Positions 1 to 7,672 of a stretch of 35,703 bases of DNA are shown one piece after another. Location of the stretch: assembly GCA_030748495.1 (NCBI GenBank), contig JASMLX010000063.1:1-35703 (forward strand), in the 5' to 3' direction. How positions within the stretch are numbered: the first letter of the stretch is position 1; each line of letters begins with the position of its first letter. The notes below the pieces were generated by a model. The model was not told the DNA's origin. It worked only from the letters and a program-made list of their open reading frames with translations, and ran no database searches. This DNA comes from Candidatus Poribacteria bacterium (GTDB taxonomy: Bacteria > Poribacteria > WGA-4E > UBA9662). The translations under genes and the position numbers were made by a program.

Positions 1-398
1 GATGGATTGTGTTGTCACTCACCATGGCGACATGAAAACCCACGAACCGCAGGTCAAAGACGCCAGGGACTGGTGGAGTCCAACAGGCCAAAAATTCCAG
101 CCGCCGGATCCGGGCAAAAGTCATGATTATGATGAAAAACAGCGAAAGCGGCATAAAATGGGAAATAGTAACAGAGAGAGCAACTGGAACAGGCTGATAA
201 TAATCAACCTGAAAATAGCTTGTTCACTCTAAACTCGAGTCAGAAATAGTGTCTATATACTATTTCACTGTTTCTCCCTTTTTACTAAGGGAGCGGATGC
301 GCAGTGCACATTCGTGGTGGCGATCTTTGGTCGTCGGTGGGGGGTAATGCCTCTCTACCGATCTTCTATCGTGGTTTGGAGGCCCTGCTTGTAGTCAG
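1..398. other. Gene-poor left edge with two adjacent hairpins
   Basis: No convincing gene is visible here. A minus-strand frame from an ATG at 154-152 runs off the left edge. It starts with a hydrophobic stretch (MPLSLFFIIIMTF) and could be the start of a membrane protein, but it lacks a ribosome binding site and recognisable motifs. The plus-strand frame at 2-232 is strongly polar and looks like antisense of the same stretch. The main structure is a pair of perfect inverted repeats at 243-266 and 274-293, listed separately. Confidence 0.3.
243..293. repeat. Two adjacent perfect inverted repeats
   Basis: The first hairpin has 8-bp arms, GAAATAGT at 243-250 and ACTATTTC at 259-266, around an 8-nt loop. 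The second has 7-bp arms, CTCCCTT at 274-280 and AAGGGAG at 287-293, around a 6-nt loop. They are 7 nt apart in gene-free DNA downstream of the minus-strand fragment at 399-626. Neither strand shows the T-run after the stem expected of an intrinsic terminator, so the role is open. They could be a factor-binding site, an RNA element or the edge of a lost mobile element. Confidence 0.55.
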
Positions 399-626
399 TC
401 ATTTATTGAGGACGAAGGGGCTGGTAGCCAACAGCACATGTAGAGTGACACCCGGTTTCAGCTTCAGGATCAGGTCGCCGGGCACATAGTCGTCCCTGGG
501 CCCGGAATTATAGATGGTACTACGCTGTGGTGGTGGTACAGCGGCATAACTGTCCAGACAAATAAAAACTAAACCTAACAGTAAACTAAAGAATGTAAAA
601 CCAAAGAATGTAATTCTGCCTTTCAT
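399..626 (-). pseudogene. Truncated secreted protein, possible subtilisin-type protease prodomain
   Basis: The frame encodes 75 residues. It starts at an ATG (626) preceded by a strong GAGGAG site 9 nt upstream, so the start looks genuine. Residues 1-28 form a clear signal peptide ending near SYA-A. After a short Pro-rich stretch comes YVPGDLILKLKPGV (residues about 47-60). That resembles the VPGE-L-I-V-K-F-KPG-V start of the inhibitory prodomain of many secreted S8 peptidases. The reading frame stops 15 residues later and no continuation is visible in the other frames, so only the first part of a larger gene seems to remain. Assignment to the S8 family is inference from one short motif. An intact short secreted peptide is the alternative. 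Confidence 0.45.
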
Positions 627-710
627 TTACAATTCTCCTCGCTCTGGATCTATCTGATGCTACCGTTTTACATCAGACTTTCAAGTTCAGCCTGATGCAG
701 AGCAGAATGG

Positions 711-3260
711 TTAGATCAAAGCATTAAAAAAGAGTTTGAAAGTACCGTGTGTTTGCGCCCGGTGCTGAGGACAAAAACCAAAAAGGATAACGTTTCCTGC
801 ACCGTACCGGGCGGAAATTAGGGCCGCTTTTCCCGCGATCAACTCTTCGCCGTCCAGCCAGCCACTCTGCAAAAGATCCCTGTCCGGATAGCGGACTACC
901 ACTTCGTACCTGTGGTTAAAGCGAGAGGGTAAGATCTCGAAGGTAGGGCTGTCCCAGGCCAGTATCAACGCTTCAATCGGTAGGCCGTAGCCCAGGCGGT
1001 GGTGGGTATCTACCTCAGCTCTCAAAGTTGATCCTGGACAGAAGAACTGCTTGGACGACTTGCCCTTCAATAGATTCCTGACTTTCAATTCCAGTTTTTC
1101 GATGGCAAAGTCACACGCCTGATTGAGTGCGACCAACCGACCGCCCTCCTGGACAAACTGCCGAATCGCTTTTACACCCTCATCCCCAATTCCGCTGCGA
1201 TATTCTGGTGGCGTGTCGGCCTTTGTGGGATCATCATCTTCGTCCGGCCCCAGGATCATGGCGGTGGAATCACTGGGTAAGATAATAGTATCCAGATCTC
1301 GGTGCAGGTCTCCGGCTTTAATCCGTTCATCAGTCAATGCCTGGTAGGGAAAGGCGAACTGTTCTAGCGCCAAACGCGTCCATCCTTCGTCCATATTTCC
1401 CCCACGATATCTGCGGTACATGCCGATACGCGGCGGTCCGATCGGTTGCCGGCATTTCGGTTCCTGTTTCAACCTAAAAAAGGAGACGCCGGTATCCTGA
1501 GCCACCGCCTCGAGCGGTTCAGTAGATCCGGCACTAACGATAAAAGAACCGGCTGGAAAGTGTTGTCCCTCAACCGTCACTGGTTGAAGGCATCGTTCGA
1601 CCTCGATACCTACCGCCATCAACTGGTTGACAGCCCGAAAACTATCGTTTAGCCTGCCGTCCAGAAGATAACCATTTTCCGAGGGCGCAATCGGCTCTCC
1701 AGTCAGGATTGTTGCTGCTGTTACCTGGCTAAAGACCGAACTATCCCGGTCCAGGTTGTTGGCTGATTGGACCTGCACCCCCATAAATTCTGCCAGGGTA
1801 TCGGTTGCCATGTCGTAAGGTCGGTCGGGCGTCTGATCTACTCTTCGGGTTCGAGCGTCATCTGGAAAGTAGGTTTGTCCCAGCAGAGTTTTTATCACGC
1901 CCATCTTGGGCTGATTCAGGAAAAGCGCGTATGTGCCCGACGGGTAGATGCGTCCGTCAGCGTTAAATTCCGTCTTGGCCTGGTAGATTTTTAGCCCTTG
2001 ACCCAGCAGTTTCTGGATCAACTTATCGGAGGTTAACGGATCGTGTTGTTGCGGCGGAACCAGGTAGACCGGTACGTCGCTATCGGATCCACGTTCAATC
2101 TGCCTTTTGGCTTTCAGATAGGCGTTCCAGAGAATGGTATCCTTATGTCTGGCGGCCAAGTCGAGTAGACTTAGAGCCGAGACTTTTTGCTGCTCTACAA
2201 TATTGCGTAGTCGCCACCATCCCCCCGACCACGGATGGGGAAAGTTAGTTTGTGCTTGATAGTCGGGAAACCCTCTGAGCAGTCCACCCTGTCCCTGTAA
2301 CTGGCTCTGGTCGATATATAGCGGCGTGGCTAGGTTAGTGTGCGCCGATTCGGTCAGGATACTGGCGATATTATGGTAATTTCCCAGCCAGTGAAACCCC
2401 ATGTGGCTCCAGGACGGAAAGATGGCCGCATTGATAACGCCGGTGATGCCGGCCTCCTCCAGCTTATAGGCCATGTGGGCGCCATACCAACTGATCTCCC
2501 GCCAAATCAGGGGATCCGCGTGTGGATGGATCGGTTCACAGTAAGGGGCCACGTACAATCGTGCCCCGTAGCTACCCATTTCGTGGTGGTCCTGGAAAAC
2601 CTGTGGCTGCCAGTCGAGAAACAGGGTTTGAGCCACGTATTCAGACTCCACCAGGTTGGTCATGAAGGCGTCCCTGTTGTTGTCGTGCCCTGCATACTTA
2701 TGGTACAGCCAGGGGAGCGGACAGCCTTCGTACTCGGTCTCAAGATGCTGATTGTACCAGTCGGTCACCATAATCTGACCATCGGGATTCAGACAAGGGA
2801 ACATCAGGAAAATGGTATTGTCCAGAATCTGTGATGTCTCTTGATCTGTTTTGGTCAGTAGATGGTAGGCTAGTTCAGGCGCCATTTGGGTACTGCCGAT
2901 CTCGGAGGCGTGAAGTCCCATCGATTGGCAGATTATGGCTTTCCCCTGGCTAACCAGGTCAGCCATCTCTCCCTCTGAACGGACCACAGATGTTTGACTG
3001 GATCCTTCCACCGGATCGCTGATGCTGATGTTTAATTCCCGCAGATGCTCAAGACGATCCAGGTTTGATGGCGATGAGATAATGACCAACAAAAAAGGGT
3101 TGCCTTCGGTGGATGGCCCCATCTCAATTAGCTTCAAGCGCCGGCTGTGCTGATCCAGGATTTGAAAATAGTCGACGATCTGGTCCCAACGGGCGATTTT
3201 ACGATCTGTGCCGGGTTGAAAGCCAAAAAACGCTTCCGGTGAGGTGATATGCGTGCTCAT
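711..3260 (-). CDS. M14-family zinc carboxypeptidase with C-terminal glutamine-amidotransferase-like domain
   Basis: This 849-residue protein has an N-terminal M14 metallocarboxypeptidase domain (about 1-350). Zinc ligands are visible as His117-x-x-Glu120 (GLHASEIG) and a histidine at 225/226 (QDHHEMG). NPDG (158-161) and NNRD (194-197) match the substrate-binding Asn-Arg region, and Glu304 (ILTESA) matches the catalytic glutamate. The C-terminal part (about 610-845) resembles the class I amidotransferase-like fold appended to some large M14 proteins, with FVQEGGRLVALN and a closing GAGNVILFGF-PQHRAQ stretch. No signal peptide is seen, so a cytoplasmic role in trimming peptides is likely. ATG 3260 has GGAGGA 6 nt upstream. 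The gene follows the aldo/keto reductase by 21 nt and is the last gene of the run that begins with the gamma-glutamyltransferase. Actual substrates are unknown. Confidence 0.88.
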   Translation of the reverse strand: MSTHITSPEAFFGFQPGTDRKIARWDQIVDYFQILDQHSRRLKLIEMGPSTEGNPFLLVIISSPSNLDRLEHLRELNISISDPVEGSSQTSVVRSEGEMADLVSQGKAIICQSMGLHASEIGSTQMAPELAYHLLTKTDQETSQILDNTIFLMFPCLNPDGQIMVTDWYNQHLETEYEGCPLPWLYHKYAGHDNNRDAFMTNLVESEYVAQTLFLDWQPQVFQDHHEMGSYGARLYVAPYCEPIHPHADPLIWREISWYGAHMAYKLEEAGITGVINAAIFPSWSHMGFHWLGNYHNIASILTESAHTNLATPLYIDQSQLQGQGGLLRGFPDYQAQTNFPHPWSGGWWRLRNIVEQQKVSALSLLDLAARHKDTILWNAYLKAKRQIERGSDSDVPVYLVPPQQHDPLTSDKLIQKLLGQGLKIYQAKTEFNADGRIYPSGTYALFLNQPKMGVIKTLLGQTYFPDDARTRRVDQTPDRPYDMATDTLAEFMGVQVQSANNLDRDSSVFSQVTAATILTGEPIAPSENGYLLDGRLNDSFRAVNQLMAVGIEVERCLQPVTVEGQHFPAGSFIVSAGSTEPLEAVAQDTGVSFFRLKQEPKCRQPIGPPRIGMYRRYRGGNMDEGWTRLALEQFAFPYQALTDERIKAGDLHRDLDTIILPSDSTAMILGPDEDDDPTKADTPPEYRSGIGDEGVKAIRQFVQEGGRLVALNQACDFAIEKLELKVRNLLKGKSSKQFFCPGSTLRAEVDTHHRLGYGLPIEALILAWDSPTFEILPSRFNHRYEVVVRYPDRDLLQSGWLDGEELIAGKAALISARYGAGNVILFGFCPQHRAQTHGTFKLFFNALI

Positions 3261-3281
3261 TCTGTCTCCTCCATTCTGTTG

Positions 3282-4088
3282 CTAACCTAGTTTTCCCTGT
3301 TGGCGCATTTCAGCGCCATAGGCTTCTAACTGTAGTTTATCGGCTTCAGACAGACAGTCGGATACCGACAAGCCGGCTGCCACCTGCCGGAATATTTCGA
3401 CATCCCGGAGGCCCATGACGGTCAAATGGACGGCGGGATGGCTGAGCACATAACGGTAAAACTGCGCCTTGGCGGGAACATCTGAATCACTGAACAGTCT
3501 GTCGTTACGGCCAGCATTCATAATCACCACCCCCACATTCAACTCTTTTGCCTGGGGGAAAATATCCTGCTCCGGTTCTTTCATGGCGCAGTTGTACCAG
3601 CACAAAACCGTATCGAAGGCTCCGGTTGAAATCGCTATCCCGACCTGCTTCCAATCGTGTCCCGTGACCCCGATAAACCGGATCAAGCCCTCCTCTTTAG
3701 CTTTTTGCACTTCAGACAGGGCTCCGTCAAGTGCAAACGCTTTTTCCCTCTCTTCTGCCGTGTTGAGGTGGTGCAATTGATAAATATCGATGTAGTCGGT
3801 TCGAAGTAGGCGAAGAGAGGTTTCAAGCTCTCGGCGTGCGCCGTCCCCACTGCGTTGCCCTGTCTTGGTGGCTAAAATGATCTGTTCTCGCCGATTTTGC
3901 AGGGCTTCACCAACCACTTTTTCATCTTCGCCGTCTCGATACGCACGAGCCGTATCCAGATAGTTGACGCCACAATCGAGCGCTTGACGGTAGCCATCGG
4001 CAGTTTCGCAGTAAGCGCCACCAACGCCAAGTCGGGTGATCTCTATACCCGTACGGCCTAATACGGTTCGAGGGATGTTATCAATCAT
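3282..4088 (-). CDS. Aldo/keto reductase
   Basis: This 268-residue NAD(P)H-dependent oxidoreductase belongs to the aldo/keto reductase superfamily (TIM barrel). The N-terminus carries the usual LGRTGIEITRLGVGG. The catalytic tetrad is visible as Asp45 and Tyr50 (YLDTARAY), Lys75 (ILATKTG) and His106 (DIYQLHH). It is about 50 residues shorter than typical 320-residue members, and the C-terminal part is compact, as in several environmental bacterial subgroups. Substrates cannot be read from sequence; sugar or small carbonyl reduction is the family norm. It lies between the amidase and the carboxypeptidase on the same strand, and the 145-nt gap upstream to the amidase holds no gene. Confidence 0.92.
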   Translation of the reverse strand: MIDNIPRTVLGRTGIEITRLGVGGAYCETADGYRQALDCGVNYLDTARAYRDGEDEKVVGEALQNRREQIILATKTGQRSGDGARRELETSLRLLRTDYIDIYQLHHLNTAEEREKAFALDGALSEVQKAKEEGLIRFIGVTGHDWKQVGIAISTGAFDTVLCWYNCAMKEPEQDIFPQAKELNVGVVIMNAGRNDRLFSDSDVPAKAQFYRYVLSHPAVHLTVMGLRDVEIFRQVAAGLSVSDCLSEADKLQLEAYGAEMRQQGKLG

Positions 4089-4233
4089 TATCAGATTCTC
4101 CTAAAGCTCATGTGCTATAAGCTTATGTTCCATCGCAATTTTTCGATCTATTCTGTGATTTGTGTGATTTAGCTGCTCAGAAGAGTGTCTATGAAAAAGA
4201 CGTCGATCTACCTTCTCAGGTCTATTAACTATC

Positions 4234-5820
4234 CTATAAATCGTCTGGTAATGTTTCCATATAGCGTGGCGGTCGTCGGTGGTTGCTAATTTGCTCAAAA
4301 GCATACGCAATCTCGATCAGTTTAGCCTCACTGTATGCCTGTCCGAAAAAGGAGACGCCGATTGGTAGTCCCTGGACAAAACCAGCCGGTACAGTTATAT
4401 TTGGATAACCGGCAACTGCCGCCGGGCTGGAAGATCCTCCACCCAGGTGCGGATCTCCATGCAGCAGATCGGTTGTCCAGGCTACTACTCCCGTTGGAGC
4501 GAAAATCGCGTCTAATTGATGCGTCGTCATGATAGCGTCAATTCCGGTCTGACGGGACAATCGCCGGCACCTTGTGAGTGCAGCCCGGTAGGCACGATCA
4601 TCCAACCCGCCCTTTTCCTGGGCCATCTCCAGAATCTCCTGTCCGAAATAGGGCATGACAGTCTGCTGATGCTGATTATTAAACTCAATCAACTCTTGTA
4701 AAGAGTGAATCGGATGGCTTTGATTGACCTGGCTCAGGTATCTGTTGAGGCCATCCTTGAACTCAAATAATAGGACTTCAAACTCAGCCTGGCTATACTG
4801 CTTGGATTGCAAGGGGATCGGATCGATGATAGTGGCACCGTTTTGGCTGAGGAGGTCGATGGCCTCTTCCATCAAGCCATCCACACGTCCATTAAAGCCA
4901 AAGTATTCACGCGCAATCCCGATGTGTTTGCTTTTCAAGCCATCTGCTTTCAAGCAGGTAGTGTAGTCGATGGCACTTTTTGATCCTTTTCCGGCCCTTA
5001 CCAGATAGCTAAGTAAAATTGCCGTCTCCTCCACGGTCCTGGTCATCGGTCCCGCTGTGTCCTGACTATGTGAAATGGGAATGATGCCCGATTGGCTAAC
5101 CATCCCGACCGTCGGTTTCAGGCCGACGATCCCGTTGGTGTGACTGGGACAAACGATCGACCCGTCGGTTTCAGTACCTACTGCAACTGACGCCAGATTG
5201 GCTGAAACGGCCACCGCTGATCCGGAGCTGGACCCACACGGATTCCGATCCAGCACATAGGGATTATGAGTCTGCCCGCCCTGACTGCTCCACCCGCTTG
5301 ATGATCGTATGGAACGGAAATTAGCCCACTCGCTAAGGTTGGTCTTGCCCAGAATAACGGCACCAGCTGATCTTAGCTGTTTGACTAGCGCCGAATCCTG
5401 TTTAGCCACATGGCCGACCATGGCCAGTGAACCGGCCGTGGTCTCCATCCGGTCACCGGTATCGATATTGCCCTTGATGAGGATGGGAATGCCGTGTAGT
5501 GGGCCACGAATCTGCCCCTTTTCTCGTTCCGTGTCTCTGGCTTCAGCGATCTTGAGGGCATCAGGATTGTGCACCAGAACCGATTTTAACAGTGGATCCA
5601 GCGTCTGGATCCGGGCCAGATAACCGCCTGTCAGCCTAACAGCGGTTGTTTCACCGGTAGACATTTTTTGCTGAAGTTGGTTAATGGTTAATTCTTCCAT
5701 CCGGACCTCTTTTCCTTTCGACCGTTGACGCTCCTGAGCGGAAATCTGTCCGTCTACCCGCGATACTAATCCAACTGCACTGACCAAGGACGTCTTCAGA
5801 AATCTACGCCTCGAAACCAT
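4234..5820 (-). CDS. Tat-exported amidase (amidase signature family)
   Basis: This 528-residue amidase-signature enzyme hydrolyses an amide bond with a Ser-cisSer-Lys triad. Visible elements are Lys116 (ILIKGNIDT), the Gly/Ser-rich CGSSSGSA with probable cis-Ser197, and nucleophile Ser221 (TETDGSIVCPS). The N-terminus MVSRRRFLKTSLVSAVGLV is a textbook twin-arginine signal, so the folded enzyme is probably exported through the Tat system encoded at 11512-12564. This makes a GatA role in tRNA-Gln/Asn amidation unlikely despite the related fold. The start lies 18 nt after the gamma-glutamyltransferase stop, indicating co-transcription. Likely substrates are extracellular or periplasmic amides or peptides; the exact one is unknown. 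Confidence 0.93.
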   Translation of the reverse strand: MVSRRRFLKTSLVSAVGLVSRVDGQISAQERQRSKGKEVRMEELTINQLQQKMSTGETTAVRLTGGYLARIQTLDPLLKSVLVHNPDALKIAEARDTEREKGQIRGPLHGIPILIKGNIDTGDRMETTAGSLAMVGHVAKQDSALVKQLRSAGAVILGKTNLSEWANFRSIRSSSGWSSQGGQTHNPYVLDRNPCGSSSGSAVAVSANLASVAVGTETDGSIVCPSHTNGIVGLKPTVGMVSQSGIIPISHSQDTAGPMTRTVEETAILLSYLVRAGKGSKSAIDYTTCLKADGLKSKHIGIAREYFGFNGRVDGLMEEAIDLLSQNGATIIDPIPLQSKQYSQAEFEVLLFEFKDGLNRYLSQVNQSHPIHSLQELIEFNNQHQQTVMPYFGQEILEMAQEKGGLDDRAYRAALTRCRRLSRQTGIDAIMTTHQLDAIFAPTGVVAWTTDLLHGDPHLGGGSSSPAAVAGYPNITVPAGFVQGLPIGVSFFGQAYSEAKLIEIAYAFEQISNHRRPPRYMETLPDDL

Positions 5821-5838
5821 CGGCCTGAACCTGGCCTT

Positions 5839-7479
5839 TCAAATACCCTGCACCCACGCGTCGGACCGGATGTCCACGCCTGCACGTAACGTTTGAGTCG
5901 CCTGGTTGACGACAATTAGCTGGCCACCGCTACCAACCTGATCGTGCCACTCCACCCGATGACCTCGGTCTATGAGGTCTCGATACAGGGAGTCGGAGGC
6001 ACGACGTTCCAACCAAACCGGCTCTTCAGTCTGGCAATGGACACGGGCGACTGCCAGCGCAGCCGTGGGGGGTAGTCCGAAATCGAGCAGATTGACCACC
6101 AATTGGGCCAGTCCAGTAAGAATTCGCCTGCCGCCCGGTTTGCCGAGACTGGCGTAGGGTTGGCCCTGGCGCAGGATCAGGAGCGGCGACATGTTGTTCA
6201 AAACCCGTTTGCCAGGCGCGATACTGTTCTGCTTGCCTGCGTTGGGATCAAAACGCCACATGCCATGGTTCAGAATGATACCGGTTCCAGGTACCGTCAC
6301 AAACGAACCGAAACCGTTGCCGTGTGTCTGGGTCAACGAGACCATGTTACGGTCACCATCCACCACCGATAGTTGCATGGTACAGCCATGCACAGTTGAT
6401 GGTGTCGATGCCGAGGGGATTTTTCCCCTGTTCCGGATACAGGTGGCGAGTTCGATCGCGTAAGATTTGGACAATATTTTGTCCGATGGAACATCGACAA
6501 ATTCCGGATCCCCGAAATGGGTCAGCCGATCTCGCCAGGCACATTTGCAGGCCTCCAGGAACAGGTGTGCGTAATCCGCCGGTGGCGAACTCTCCCCGGT
6601 TTGGCCAACTAGAGCGGGGATGTCAAACGCTTCCAGGATGTTGAGAATCTGTAACGTGGTGGCACCACCGTTACTCAGTGGAGGGGTAAAGATATCGTAG
6701 CCGCGATAGTTGGTCTGTAGCGGTTGCCGGATTTTAGCCCGATACTGTTTCAGGTCTTCAACCGCCAGGATCCCGCCTTGCGACTGGACATGCTCGGCCA
6801 TCGTTGCCGCCATCGTCCCTTCATAAAAGGCCCGCGGGCCGTCATCACGCAGGGTTTTCAAGGTGTTGGCCACATCGGGCATCGGCAGTAGTTCCCCAGC
6901 TTTGGGTAGCCGACCACCAGGCATCATTAAATCACAGGTGGCAGGAAACTGACGCAGGTGTACGACATTGGTGCGAATCGAACGCGCAGTTTTCTCGATC
7001 AATCTGACGCCGGTTTCTGCCACCTCGATAGCAGGAGCGCTCACCTCGGCCCAGGATTTTGTGCCGTAATGTGTCAGAGCGGTGGCCAATCCGTCCACCG
7101 TGCCCGGCACGGAAATCGCACGGTAACCATAACGGTTGGCTTGATCTCTAACCCGCACCCCGTATTCAGCCACGTTAGGGTCATTTTTATCGATGGACGG
7201 TGTCACGTCGTACATGTCAGGCCGGGCAGCCAATGGAGCAGCGCCGTTATAATCGACTGAGACCACCTCCTGGAGTTCCGACCGATAGATCACCATGCAG
7301 CCACCATAACCTCCTAGACCGTTCCGCTCCGGTTCGACCACCATTTCCACCAACGCCGCACCAACGGCGGCATCGACAGCATTTCCACCAATCCGGAGCA
7401 GGTGCAGACCTGCTGCTGTGGTTTGTGGGTGCGAAGAGGCAACTATACCACCTGCGGCCTGAACATCCGGTAAGTTCAT
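5839..7479 (-). CDS. ggt: Gamma-glutamyltransferase family protein
   Basis: This 546-residue member of the Ntn-hydrolase gamma-glutamyltranspeptidase family transfers or hydrolyses gamma-glutamyl groups from glutathione-like substrates. The N-terminal ASSHPQTTAAGLHLLRIGGNAVDAAVG and ERNGLGGYGG blocks are typical. Autocleavage would release a small subunit starting at Thr367 within GCTMQLSVVD. The family usually has Thr-Thr-His here, so the Cys-Thr-Met context is atypical. A Gly-rich GKPGGRR (446-452) matches the oxyanion/substrate region. No signal peptide is apparent, unlike the periplasmic E. coli enzyme, so a cytoplasmic subgroup is probable. ATG 7479 is preceded by GGAGA. It is the first gene of the ggt, amidase, aldo/keto reductase, carboxypeptidase run. 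Confidence 0.88.
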   Translation of the reverse strand: MNLPDVQAAGGIVASSHPQTTAAGLHLLRIGGNAVDAAVGAALVEMVVEPERNGLGGYGGCMVIYRSELQEVVSVDYNGAAPLAARPDMYDVTPSIDKNDPNVAEYGVRVRDQANRYGYRAISVPGTVDGLATALTHYGTKSWAEVSAPAIEVAETGVRLIEKTARSIRTNVVHLRQFPATCDLMMPGGRLPKAGELLPMPDVANTLKTLRDDGPRAFYEGTMAATMAEHVQSQGGILAVEDLKQYRAKIRQPLQTNYRGYDIFTPPLSNGGATTLQILNILEAFDIPALVGQTGESSPPADYAHLFLEACKCAWRDRLTHFGDPEFVDVPSDKILSKSYAIELATCIRNRGKIPSASTPSTVHGCTMQLSVVDGDRNMVSLTQTHGNGFGSFVTVPGTGIILNHGMWRFDPNAGKQNSIAPGKRVLNNMSPLLILRQGQPYASLGKPGGRRILTGLAQLVVNLLDFGLPPTAALAVARVHCQTEEPVWLERRASDSLYRDLIDRGHRVEWHDQVGSGGQLIVVNQATQTLRAGVDIRSDAWVQGI

Positions 7480-7672
7480 TTTTCTCTCCGAGTCAGATGC
7501 ATCTCATCACCTGGAGGTTTATCATTGAATACTGCCAGACTATGTCACTGGCAAATCAACCATTACCTACTTTAACGCTTGGACTTTAACCTTGGATTTT
7601 GAAACCTGGTATCTGAAAATTAATTGAGTTCGGTCTGGAAGGACAAATCAGCAAGTGGAGAGGACGGAAAGA

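Noticed and set aside
2340..2834. 164-residue plus-strand frame
   Set aside because: It lies fully inside the M14 peptidase gene, opposite to its zinc-site region. A shadow of the real gene.
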